NCBI RefSeq assembly: GCF_964355755.1
Contig: NC_092676.1
Span: 1,098,288 to 1,162,287, forward strand
Direction: 5' to 3'
DNA: 64,000 nucleotides
Source: Antedon mediterranea
Taxonomy: Eukaryota > Echinodermata > Crinoidea > Comatulida > Antedonidae
Below the pieces are notes generated by a model. The model was given only the letters and a program-made list of their open reading frames with translations. It was not told where the DNA came from and did no database searches. Below are positions 12,941 to 23,840 of this stretch, piece after piece (within the stretch, counting starts at the first letter, position 1; the number at the start of each line of letters is the position of its first letter). Made by a program: the position numbers and the translations under genes.

Positions 12941-14465
12941 TCTTCTTTCTTTCTGTATGATTTTTGTGTAACGCTTTTCTCTAAAACTTGCAAACATAAC
13001 ATTTTGTTAACTATGTTAACATTTTGACATTTATGTAACGTCGTCAAGCGAAGCTTTTCATGATGTTTACAATCGCGCAACGTGACGTACGCGCGATTTA
13101 ACGATTTTCTCGTATTTAACATATGTCGAAAACCAAATAACATTTTAAAGTGAAACTTTGCAAAAATTTAATTTATATCATGCGCTAACCTTCTGTTGAA
13201 AAAAAATTGCGTGTTTTACACAAAGTTACGCGCGCACGCGCATTTAAAATTTCAAAATGCGCAAAATTAATTTCTAATCAACTTTCTATGCGTTTCATGT
13301 CGGTTTAAGCATGTCAAAAATTCCCACGCATGCGCACATTTTTACGTGTGCGGAGCGCACGTAGCATTGAAAACGTATTTTTTTCGCGTGATTTATGTTT
13401 TTCCAGCCTTTTCTAGTAATTTTACCAAATTTTAAACAATTTTGACTTAAAGACACGTCATACGAGCACGTCGAATTGGACAATTTGCGCGCGTTTTTTA
13501 TGAAAACGTTAAAAAATTCGTTTAAAATATGCCTTTTTTAAAACAGTCGTAATTTCTAAACTAAACGGTCAACTTTTTGTGGATGGCATTTTCTGGAAGT
13601 AGATGAGTTGTAGATATTGGATCAGGTATTAATATGGCTAACCGGACATTGTGATGTCATCGTATGGCCACGCAAATATAAAATTTAGGATTTTGTATCT
13701 TTCGTCATAGCTCATCACATTGAATAGAGCGCATCTCCACTTATCCGTTTTCCATTTTCACCCCGATTTTGATATTGTCTAGGTCAATCAACTATCTTTC
13801 GCATGAGTTAAAAATATTTTAATTTTTTTTACGTCATCGTGCTTAAAAATTTAAATCACGTGTGGCATTAATTTCATCTTTACAGTAAATTTTAATCTGT
13901 TATAGTTCGTAAGAATAAAATGTGATAATCACGATTAAAACTTTTTCTGGAAGCTATTGGACTGTAGATACGAAATTATGTAAAAATGTTGCCAATCGGA
14001 TGTTGTGACGTCATCATATGGCCAGTTAAATAAAAAAGGTCGTATTTTCATCTTTTGCGTCATAATTCATTACATTTAAACGAGCGCGCATCAATATTTC
14101 ACGTATTCAAATTTCTTCTACATGCTAATACGTTGTTGCTGAGATAATTTCCTTTCGGAATTGCTACCTTCGCGTTTCATTTTAAAACCGTCAACATGTT
14201 AAAAATTGCAATAAATAGCGGGTCCCGTAATTTCACCTATTCTACACTGTATGTGATATGGATACAGATTATACTGTGTATACTACAGTATATATGAATT
14301 TAAACAATAAATTTCAGCAATAACAACATATCATATTCTTCAGTTCAGGTCATAATGCCAACGTGAACACTTCCTTTTGTCCTCAACCTATCCCCTTAAT
14401 GTTAATGTTGCACCACTTGCGCGGCGGATAACCAAACTCGTCAAAGTGACGAGTTACATGTCTAG
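12941..14465 (+). mobile_element. Helentron-like unit 1, resumed body and 3' end
   Basis: Body matching 8,766-9,869 closely and extending to a tail hairpin with acatgtCTAG at 14,465. It is inferred to be the remainder of the unit whose head is at 8,645. Confidence 0.55.
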
Positions 14466-14676
14466 TGTAATTTTGGTTTTGTTTTTTACTATACCCATTC
14501 AACTAGAACCCTCCACAAGGAATATCAAGTTTTTAAACTGAATATTGTTATAGATTTATTTGCAGATTTCCTAGATTGCTTAAATCATAGTATATCCTTC
14601 TAGTCATGTATAATTCTCTTGCTTTTTGTCTGAATTGTATTGATAGTTTAAGTTATAAGTTATTTTTGTATTTTTT
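14466..14676. other. 211 bp of unrelated DNA between Helentron-like units
   Basis: Does not match the Helentron-like units or copy B of the duplicated segment, so it was probably brought in by another event. No gene is recognised in it. Confidence 0.4.
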
Positions 14677-15016
14677 GGTTATCCGCCTCAAGCGGATAAG
14701 CCCTTGTTATTGTAAGGATCTTTTTTTTTTTTTTTCTTTATTAGTTATCCGCTTAGTAGCGGATAACTCCTTGTAATCGTCCTGTTTCATCAAATTTTTT
14801 TTTTTCTGTATTATACTTCTTTCTTTCTGTCATTTTTGTGCGTTGCGTTTCTCTAAAACGTGTAAACAGAACATATTGTAACTTTGTCAACACATCGACA
14901 TTTACGTGAACTTGTGCACCTCCTATTTTTGAATGATGTCAGAGTTGCGCAACGTGACTTACGCGCGATTTTATGAATTTCAATGATTGATCATAGACTA
15001 AAAACCAAACATATTT
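14677..15016 (+). mobile_element. Two truncated Helentron-like heads (units 5 and 6)
   Basis: Heads at 14,677 (ggttatccgcctcaagcgga) and 14,743 (agttatccgcttagtagcgg). The second carries ~270 bp of body before unit 7 begins at 15,017. Neither has its own 3' end. Confidence 0.5.
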
Positions 15017-15076
15017 AGTTATCCGCTTAGTAGCGGATAACTCCTTGTAATCGTCCTGTTTCATCAAATTTTTTTT
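15017..15076 (+). mobile_element. Helentron-like unit 7, 5' head
   Basis: Head plus 'cctgtttcatcaaatttt', interrupted in its T-run by unit 8. The same T-run text continues at 16,649 (tttttctgtattatacttct). Confidence 0.6.
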
Positions 15077-16648
15077 GGTTATCCGCAACTTAGTTGCAGG
15101 ATAACCCATGTGATTGTAAATATCTTTTTTTTTCATCATCTTTGTTCTTCTTTCTTTCCCTGATTTTTGTGAGCAGCATATCCCCTATTGCTTGTGAATA
15201 TATCTTTTGTATAACTTTGTCATTATATGGACATTTACCTGAAGTTGTGCACCTCCATATTTTGAATGACGTCAGAGTTGCGCAACGTGACTTACGCGCG
15301 ATTTTATGAATTTCAATGATTGATCATAGGATAAAAAATAAAAGTCATTTTGTATTGACATTTGGTGAATATTTAAGTCATATCAAAGGCAAACTTTCTA
15401 TGGATTAAAAATGGCATGTTTTACAAGAAGTTACGCGCGCACGCGCATTTGAAGTTTCAAAATGCGCAAAATTAATTTCTAATCAACTTTCTACGCTGAT
15501 CATGACATTTTAAGCATGTCAAAAATTCCCGCGCGCGCGGAAAAATTGACGCGTATGGTGCGCACGGAGTACGAAAATCATGTTTTTTTCTCTTGAATTG
15601 TCATTTTCTAGCCTTTGCTAGTCATTTTAAAAAAGATTTACATCATTTCAAATTAAAATGACGTCATACGAACACGTTGATTTAGACAATTTGCGTGCGT
15701 TTTAGTTGCAAAAGTGACAAAATATTGTCAAAATTATGCCTACTTTGAATCTATTATAGCTCCTCAGGATCAACCGTTACCCCCAATTTTTTTAATTTAA
15801 TATGTAAGCAGATATGTTGTAGATATGAATTCATGCAGAATCTTTACCCCTCGGATGTTATGACGTCATCGTATGGCCACACGAATGTAAAATATTGGAT
15901 TTTTGACTGTTTCGCTATTGCTCATTACATTAAATAGAGCGCATATTGCTTATACGTATTCCATTTCCTCATATATTTTAATACTGTCTAGGTCCATCAA
16001 CTATCTTTCGCATGAGTTAAAAATATTTTAATTTTTATGACGTCATCATGTCTAAAAATGTAAATAACGTCGTTCACCTATTTTCATCTTTACAGTAAGT
16101 TTCAATCTGTTATAGCTCGTCAGAATAAAAAGTGATAATCATGATTAAAACGTTTTCTGGAAGCTATTGGATTGTAGATACAAATTCATGTGAATATTTT
16201 GCCAATCAGATGTTGTGACGTCATTATATGGGCAGTTGAATTCAAAAGGTCATATTTTCATCTCTTGCGTAAAAGTTCATTGCGTTTAAACGAGAGCGCA
16301 TCTCTCTTTTACGTGCCCAGAATTCCTCAAATTTGTATTAATGTAATTATTTAGATAATTATCTTCTAAAATTGTTATCTTTATATGTCAATTTGATGAC
16401 ATCATCGTGTTAATAATTGGATTTAAAAGATGGTCTCGTAATTTCGTCTATACTACACTGTATATAACATATAACAGTGTATTCTATAATATGCTGTATG
16501 CTACATGGTACAATTCAGCACTGAAAACATGTTTAATTCATGTCATAGGATGGCATAATATTTGTCGAAGTTCATATAGTTTAAAGTATGTGCATGTTGC
16601 CTTTGCGCGGATAACCCGAACTCGTCAAAGTGACGAGTTCAAATCTAG
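15077..16648 (+). mobile_element. Helentron-like unit 8, complete, inserted in unit 7
   Basis: Head ggttatccgcaacttagttg, tail gcggataacccgaactcgtc plus hairpin, ending aaatCTAG. It is a different subfamily from its host by head and tail spelling. ORFs at 15,094-15,309 and 16,407-16,757 have no protein-like features. Confidence 0.6.
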
Positions 16649-18172
16649 TTTTTCTGTATTATACTTCTTTCTTTCTGTCATTTTTGTGCGTCGCGTTTCT
16701 CTAAAACGTGTAAACAGAACATATCGTAACTTTGTCAACATATCGACATTTACGTGAACTTGTGCACCTCCTATTTTTGAATGACGTCAGAGTTGCGCAA
16801 GGTGACTTACGCGCGATTTTATGAATTTCAATGATTGATCATAGACTAAAAACCAAACATAATTTTGTTTTGAGACTTTGTAAAAATTTAAGTCATATCA
16901 AGCGCAAACTTTCTATGGATTAAAAATAGCATGTTTCACAAAAAGTTACGCACGCACGCGCGTTTAAAATTTTAGGATGCGAAAAATCAACTTCTAATCA
17001 ACTTTCTATGCGTTTCATGTCATTTTGAGCATGTCAAAAATTCCCACGCGCGCGAAAATTTTTACGCACGCGGTGCACACGTAGCTTTAAAAACATATTT
17101 TTTCCGCGTGATTTATGTTTTTTCAGCCTTTTCTAGTAATGGTATCAACTTTTAAACAATTTCGACTTAAAATTACGTCATACGAGCACGTCGAATTAGA
17201 TAATTTGCACGCGTTTTTGGTGAAAAAAATCAAAAATTCGTAAAAATTATGCCTATTTTTAAACAGTCATAGATTCTAAACTACATGGAGACCTTTTTTT
17301 TAATTACATATTCTGGAAGGTGATGAGTTGTAGATATCGGATCATGCATTAATATGGATAACCGGACATTGTGACGTCATCGTATGACCACGCGAATATA
17401 AAATATAGGATTTTTGTCTCTTTCGTCATAGCTCATCACATTTAATAGAGCGCATCTCCACTTATTCGTTGTCCATTTTCACCCCGATTTTAATATATTC
17501 TAGGTCAATCAACTATCTTTTGCATGAATTAAATTTTTTTTAAATTTTGTTAACGTCATCATGCCTAAAAATTTAAATTACGTTGGTCATTAATTTCATC
17601 TTTACAGTAAATTTTAATCTGTTATAGCTCGTAAGAATAAAATGGGATAATCACGATTAAAACGTTTTCAGGAAGCTATTGTATTGTAGATACAAAATCA
17701 TGTGTAAATTGTGCCAATCGAATGTTGTGACGTCATCATATGGCCAGTTAAATAAAAAAAGTCGTATTTTCATCTTTTGCGTTATATTTCATTACATTTA
17801 AAAAAGCGCGCATCAATATTTCACGTATTCAAATTTCTTCTACACGTTAATAGGTTATTGCTGAGATAATTTCATTCTGAAATTTCTACTTTTGCATTTC
17901 ATTTTGAAACCGTCAAGATGTTAAAAATTACAATAAAATACGGGTCCCGTAATTTCACCTATTTTACACTGTTTGTGATATGTATACAGATTGTACTGTG
18001 TATACTATATGACACAAAATAACAGAATTAAGAAATAACAACATATCATATTCTTCAGTTCAGGTCATAATGCCTTAATATTTTTTTGTGTGCAATATTC
18101 TAACGTCCGACGTGTACGTGGCGTTTGTCGAGCGGATAACTAACTCGTCAAAGTGACGAGTTTCATGTCTAG
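16649..18172 (+). mobile_element. Helentron-like unit 7, resumed body and 3' end
   Basis: Body nearly identical to 11,431-12,940, ending with hairpin and tcatgtCTAG at 18,172. This completes the unit started at 15,017. Confidence 0.6.
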
Positions 18173-18329
18173 TTTAGTTATTATAACCTTCACATAACAA
18201 AATGTATGTATTTACCCAAAAAATAAAGTGAATTCTGTCTCTATCTGATCCAAGGATGATACGCCCATCTTTGATTTGAAGAAAAGGAGGAAGCTAGCTG
18301 AGCAACCTCCTGGTGGCGTTTGAGCACGT
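18173..18329. repeat. Duplicated segment copy A, right part
   Basis: Resumes homology to copy B at 57,456-57,591 (shared aaaatgtatgtatttaccc, aataaagtgaattc and ggtggcgtttgagcacgt). Together with 8,334-8,644 it reconstructs one uninterrupted copy. Confidence 0.7.
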
Positions 18330-19140
18330 GAGTCAATTAGATCATTATGGATGAATATTCATTATCGCCCTCTACTCATGGGTGTTTCTAATGCTAAGAC
18401 CATGAGAGAGAGAAGACAGCGCGTGCAAAAGGCAAGGAGGACCCTACGAAATTGTAGTATGCACAAAATACAACTAAAAATCGTACAAACTCAATAACAC
18501 CGTTCACATTTACTTACATAATCTACTAAACATATTTTGATTTTAGTCTTTCCATAGGTAGGCCTACTATATCAGTCTCCCTCTCGCATCGTGCGGAACG
18601 TTCCCGCAGCGGCATTTGTCAAAATGAATTTTAAAGTTTTTAATAAAACCCGCATTTTAATGAAACACATGCGTGACCACATAATTATTTGTCACACATT
18701 TAACAGAAGTATATGCGTGATCATTTTGTATCACTGTTTGAGAAGAAAATGCATTCAAATTGGTATATTTTTACCTTACAAAAAAGAATTGAATGAAAAA
18801 AACGTACTGAATTACAAACAAAAGAGACTGTCCCCCTTACTTATACGTTCGCATTAAAAACGCAAAATACGATCGTTTTGCTGATTCCTATAGCGCGCTA
18901 TGGGAGTGTCATTTCCGGTCCGGAATAAGATATTTATTATTTGTCATCCTTCAAAGCAGGATTGTATTCCACTGTATATATCCGTATACCGGCCCTGTTC
19001 CACTGTAGGTCTACACATGGAGCTATAAATTACTAATTTTATAGCTCCATGGTCTTCATATCCGTATGGTTTACGATGAAATCGGTCGCGATTGAAATCG
19101 GTCGTGATAAAATCAACCTCCGGTATTTTGTATGGCGCGC
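18330..19140. other. Intergenic, no gene seen
   Basis: Contains a short hairpin at about 19,018-19,050 (ggagctataaatta and its complement) and an 88-codon ORF at 18,591-18,857 without recognisable features. No RNA gene was recognised. Confidence 0.4.
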
Positions 19141-19626
19141 CGCTAGAGCTACTTTTGATTTACCTTTACCTTGATTTACCTTGACCTTTAGACTATAAAC
19201 CTGTTAAGGTTTGTGAGTCCCTCTTTGAACATCTTGGTTATATGGCTCAAACTTTAGGTTGTGGGTTTTCCAGTGTGTTTCAAGATGGGTTTTAAAATTA
19301 TTTATAGAGGATGCATTTACTATATGATATGGCAAACTATTCCAATCATTTACTGCAGATATTGAAAAGAATTTCTGTCTGTGTTTCGATTTACTATGAA
19401 CTTTTTTAATTTTAAAATTGTGGCCTCTAGTTACAGTAGATGGTGCTAATTCAAAAAAGACACCCGGATTAACATTATCATACTTTTGTATCATTCTAAA
19501 AATCTGTAAGCAGCAAGACCTCTTTCTTCGAAATGCTAATGATGGCAGTTTCATAAATTTCATTCGGTCACTATATATCCATTTATACTTATGCATACTG
19601 TGTGGTGGCAGATATATCATATCCAT
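19141..19626 (-). pseudogene. LINE fragment: C-terminal end of non-LTR retrotransposon ORF2
   Basis: A 140-codon frame on the minus strand carries the conserved C-terminal block after the reverse transcriptase: TRGHNFKIKK, then KFFSISAVNDWNSLPYHIV and FKTHLETHW. CR1/L2-type and related LINEs share this R/GH...FF...WN-LP pattern. The stop at 19,204 is followed by an imperfect 'aaggtaaatc' microsatellite, a usual LINE 3' end. The reverse transcriptase domain itself is missing, so this is a 5'-truncated dead copy rather than a host gene. Confidence 0.7.
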
Positions 19627-19985
19627 GTCGTTAATAACTTACTATTCTATATTATTATAATTATATTTATTTCTATTTTATTTATGTCCGTACGTAATGT
19701 AGGATAATATTAAGTATATAATGATTATTGTTAAGGCAAATCACGTGTATATTTTTATTTCTAATGTTTAAAATAGTTTTTAGTAAAATGATCATTATGC
19801 GGATGGTAAAAGTTACTGAAATAAACCCCAAAATAAGCCATATCGGAGATGCGCCTTCTATGATCGTGCAGCCGTTTCCTCTTCCTCTTCTTTCCGTACG
19901 TTATTTTGCTGACGGGGATTCCCCTTTTAAAAAAAACACGCACTGGAGTGTGTTAAACACGCACTAGTGTGTTGCACTTCGGACA
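19627..19985. other. Intergenic, no gene seen
   Basis: AT-rich stretch with only overlapping small ORFs on both strands that lack protein-like composition. Confidence 0.35.
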
Positions 19986-19989
19986 TCTG

Positions 19990-20990
19990 TACCTATGAAG
20001 GTGTGTGAAAAAATTGTGTTAAATAGGCTTAAGTTATCAGTTGCGGACCATCTTGACCCACTCCAATTCGCGTACTGCACAAACCGGAGCAATGAAGACG
20101 CTTTGATATAAGCTCCACCTAATGTACCGTTCATTTAGATGACTGGAAAACGAACCCATGCGTTAGGGTTATGCACTTTGATTTTAGTTCCGCATTTAAC
20201 ACAATTCAACCACACAAATTAGTCCATAAATTATTTGATATGAATGTTCCAAGTGTTTTAATTTCGATCGTTTGTGTTTAATTTTTTAGTCGAACGTAGC
20301 CAAAATGTTAAGTTACAGAATAATATTATCTCCGATACTGTGCGTACTAGTACTGGTGCACCACAAGGTACCGTATTGGCACCTTTTTTGTTTACTCTGT
20401 ACACGTCAGACTTTAGGTCGATATCACTGAGTTTTCCAATGATGCGGACGACTCGTGGTTGGACTTTATTAATAACAACAATTCTTCTATATACCTTTCT
20501 GAGATTATTCGATTTACCGATTACTGTGGCAATAATTTTCTTGAACTAAACATAAATAAAACGAAAGAAATGCGGATTGATTTTTGAAAACACAATAGGT
20601 CTGACAGTATGGACCCGGTATACATTAAGAGGTTGTTAACAATTATAAGTATCTGGGAGTAGTATTTGACTATAAGCTTAAATGGGGGGGGGGGGGGATC
20701 ATGTTGACCATTATAGTCAAGGCTGTACTGCCTGAGGAAACTTGGTTCGTTTGGCGTAAAGCAGGATATTTGTATAATGTCAGTAATGTTATCTATTTTG
20801 GAGTTATTGTATGTTGGGCTGAGCTGGGAATATCAGTAAAGGGGATAAACACCGAATTGAAAAGGTGCTGGGTAGAGCGGGGAAAGTAATTGGTTCGTCT
20901 GTGCAAACGCTTGACTCTTTCTACAGCAACGTCTTGCCGATGTGTTCCATGCTATATTGGAAGACACCAACCATCCTCTTCATAACGACA
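19990..20990 (+). pseudogene. Decayed LINE reverse transcriptase fragment
   Basis: Broken plus-strand frames carry standard non-LTR reverse transcriptase blocks in the right order. LKLSVADHLDPLQFAY is near 20,035; DFSSAFNTIQPHKLVHKL is near 20,180; TSTGAPQGTVLAPFLFTLYT is near 20,350; further downstream LDSFYSNVL and an 'H(A)ILEDTNHPLHND' tail are near 20,920-20,990. Frameshifts and stops separate the blocks. A run of 14 G lies at 20,684-20,697. It looks like an L2/CR1-like element and is certainly non-functional. Confidence 0.75.
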
Positions 20991-23080
20991 TTATCGGCTC
21001 CGTTATCGTTATTGTTTTGATTTTACGATCATTCGGGAAACCACCTCACAACTTTTGGTAACAGCTTCTATGGCACTTACAGTACTTCTAATGTATTAAC
21101 ATTTAAATACCAATTATTTTATCTAGCTGTTTTAAATATTTTTTTTCTGATTTATTAAGGTTTTTGTTTGTCAGCCCATTAAACCATACTGCAAAATGTA
21201 AAACAGATTATATAACAGATTGATAAAATAAATATAAAATATCTCTATTAAAATCAATTTTCTTCAGTCATCTGATAAAATATATATACTTTTTGTATTA
21301 CAATTCCAGTTTAGTTTATCATCTAAAAATAGACCAAGATATTTATGCTCAGTACAATTTCTACTTCATTATTAAAAATAGTTTCAAGTCCTGCTATATT
21401 CATTTGGTATAGCAAAAACAAATGAAATCACATTGAATCTTACCATTTCGACAAAGTATAGGGATAAAAACACCAGCAACAGCTCCCTCTGTTGTTTCCA
21501 ATATGTTTCATAGTGACAGCACAATGTGTAATTTACTCTTCATACCAATCATAGTACTGTACATCTACTTGAATGTAGCATTGTAATATTAAAATACACT
21601 CAGCTAACTTTCCGATGTGACCTTTAACTGGAATTAACATATAAATTTACCATATTTATTCAAATAAATTCCCCACTTTAAATAAACTCCCCTATAAGAC
21701 ATTATTTAGAATAAATGTGTTGTATTTGTTCATAATTAGGGGGTATTTGTTTGATTATACTATACATGTTAACATATTATACCAAAAAAAAATAAAAGCC
21801 TCCTTCAAACGCACAGTATTTTATTTCTTAAACTATTTGGTCAGAGTAAACAGTATAATCAAGTAGATCTCTGTACTGTTGTCGTTATTTCTGATCAAAA
21901 TAATATTGCAAAAATATAGGCCTACAAAAGACAACAATTGAAAAAGCATTCTTTCTCTTTTTTAAAACTTTTATTCATCTACTTATCTTATCTACAGTAG
22001 TAACGGGTATAAAAAAAGAAAAATACATTCAACTAAAACCAACTACAGGCATTTATGTTCACAGATTAATTAACCAATAAGCTATTATCAAATTTACAAA
22101 ACGCTTCATCACAGAGCACTTGAACAATAAAAAAAACTAATTTCATCTAAAATACTATACTAGTTAAATTAATACTTAAACCTTAAATAGTATACTAGTG
22201 ATCGCAATAGCAACAAATGAAAATAATGCAGTATTGTTTATTGTAGGCATATATAGCAATGCATATTATTTTTCTGAGATATTTTTTAACCTCATAAGGT
22301 ATGCTCCTACTCTATGCCGGTGAAACTCTGGTATGTACAGAAATATTTCTGTCTCGTACACAGACGAGACAACGATTTACAACGTATCAACTTCAAATTA
22401 CAACTATAACTTATAGGTATTTCTGCCCTGTTTAACAAAAAAACAAGAGCAACATATTCCAACGTATCCATTAGCAATAAAGATCAACTCGACTTCGGAA
22501 TTTAGAATTCTCCTATCGTTCTCATAAACATCGTGCTGTCTTCACCATGGTACAAAAAGAAATGATAGTGGCAATACGTACGAGTGGTTCCACGCTATAG
22601 CGGACTGTCCCATTTATTAAGAACGTGAACTACTGTAAAATTCTTCTTTTCGTAATTGTTTTCGCACTTCGGGTTTATTCAGGTAAGCAGGCACGTAATA
22701 AAAATTATGCAACCAGTATTATAAAGACAGAGACTATTCACAGGTTCTTGATCTTTTTTGTCTAAAGTGACATAACAATGCTGTGTCATCAAATTTCAGA
22801 AGATTTCAATTTTTTTCAATGAAACAAATAAAAGTCAGTACAGTAATTCTTTGTTTTAACATACTGTACGTCTCTTTTTAAATGTATATACTTTGACCAA
22901 AAGCAGATCCAAGTGGATATCTGCACATGCTCATTCATACCTTTAACATAATGACAATTTTACTATTCAACTCATATAAAAATATTTTCAAATGTTTACT
23001 ATTAATGGTTTTGAAAGATGAAAGTAATGCATTTTTAAATGATTTCCATATATACTGTACTACAGTCTATGTCCATGACA
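20991..23080. other. Intergenic, no gene seen
   Basis: AT-rich DNA downstream of NLR gene 2. A stretch near 21,655-21,745 repeats 'aataaattcccc' and 'aataaactcccc', perhaps an old interspersed repeat. No ORF, tRNA or splice chain could be supported. Confidence 0.35.
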
Positions 23081-23265
23081 TTATCAATTGACAAGTTATA
23101 ATCACTCCATTTCAAAAGATCATTGCAATATATTTGATTTATCATCTTGGAAAGTGAAACACCTGATAGATCATTCTCGAGTCAGGTCAAGCATGTCAGG
23201 TTTTAATACCACTTTGTTTACTTCACATTCCTCCAATATCACTCCATTTGAACATTTTACAATCA
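23080..23265 (-). pseudogene. Relic LRR unit downstream of NLR gene 2
   Basis: On the minus strand it aligns with one 357-bp LRR unit of gene 2 (EECEVNKVVLKP and DMLDL are readable, with the Ser-rich end matching 'caattgacaagttataatca') but carries indels and stops. It lies beyond the 18-bp array that ends the gene, so the ancestral LRR region probably extended further. Confidence 0.6.
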
Positions 23266-23503
23266 TATTAAGAGCTACAATCATATTAAGAGCTACAATC
23301 ATATTAAGAGCTACAATCATATTAAGAGCTACAATCATATTCAGAGCTACAATCATATTCAGAGCTACAATATTCAGAGCTACTATCATATTCAGAACTA
23401 CAATCATATTCAGAGCTACAATCATATTCAGAGCTACAATCATATTCAGAGCTACAATCATATTAAGATCTACAATCATATTAAGAGCTACAATCATATC
23501 ACT
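23266..23503. repeat. 18-bp minisatellite, distal block (about 13 units)
   Basis: Units of agagctacaatcatattm, with one unit shortened to 15 bp. It is homologous to the coding array at 23,704-23,840, from which it is separated by an inserted sequence with an A-rich end. Confidence 0.85.
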
Positions 23504-23703
23504 TCTTGAACAGCCTGCATAACCTGTTTTAATTGAAATTGTTTATGGCATGCCAATCTATGTTTTATATATATATATATATATTTTATCTGTATTTTAT
23601 TGTTAACCGTTTTTGATGTTGTATTGTTTTATGTTTCAAACCTGTTAGTGGCGGTATTTATCGCTGTTGGTTTTGATTGAATAAAATAAAATAAAAAATA
23701 AAA
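23504..23703 (+). mobile_element. Probable short retroelement 3' end splitting the 18-bp array
   Basis: About 200 bp unlike its surroundings, with a TA microsatellite at about 23,562-23,584 and a 3' end rich in aataaaat repeats. It lies between two halves of one minisatellite. The A-rich end suggests a 5'-truncated LINE or SINE on the plus strand. Target duplication cannot be judged because both flanks are repeats. Confidence 0.5.
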
Positions 23704-23840
23704 AGAGCTAGAATCATATTAAGAGCTAGAATCATATTCAGAGCTAGAATCATATTCAGAGCTAGAATCATATTCAGAGCTAGAATCATATTCAGAGTTA
23801 GAATCATATTCAGAGTTAAAATCATATTCAAAGCTATAAT
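23704..23840 (-). repeat. 18-bp coding repeat: acidic SEYDSS tail of NLR gene 2
   Basis: About seven units; on the minus strand each reads SEYDSS or NSEYDS. The tail is ended by a unit variant that creates TAA at 23,719-23,721. Confidence 0.75.

Larger units (their letters stand above)
8645..18172 (+). mobile_element. Nested cluster of Helentron/HINE-like elements
   Basis: A 9.5-kb block of several related ~1.5-kb non-coding units. Each unit starts RGTTATCCGC with an immediate hairpin. Each ends with an inverted GCGGATAAC, a hairpin (actcgtcaaagtgacgagt) and a terminal CTAG. Every start is preceded by T and every end followed by T. Asymmetric terminal repeats, a 3' hairpin and T|T insertion are the described hallmarks of Helentrons and their non-autonomous HINEs. 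No Rep or helicase ORF is present, so all are non-autonomous. Eight heads and five tails can be counted. Copy B has uninterrupted DNA at the matching place (about 57,450). Confidence 0.7.

Noticed and set aside
16407-16757. 116-codon ORF
   Set aside because: Lies across the tail of one Helentron-like unit and the body of another; no protein-like features.
18591-18857. 88-codon ORF
   Set aside because: No recognisable domain, splice context or conserved copy.
23171-23497. Minus-strand ORF of MIVALN repeats
   Set aside because: Minisatellite read in a frame different from the coding SEYDSS tail, followed by a relic LRR with stops.
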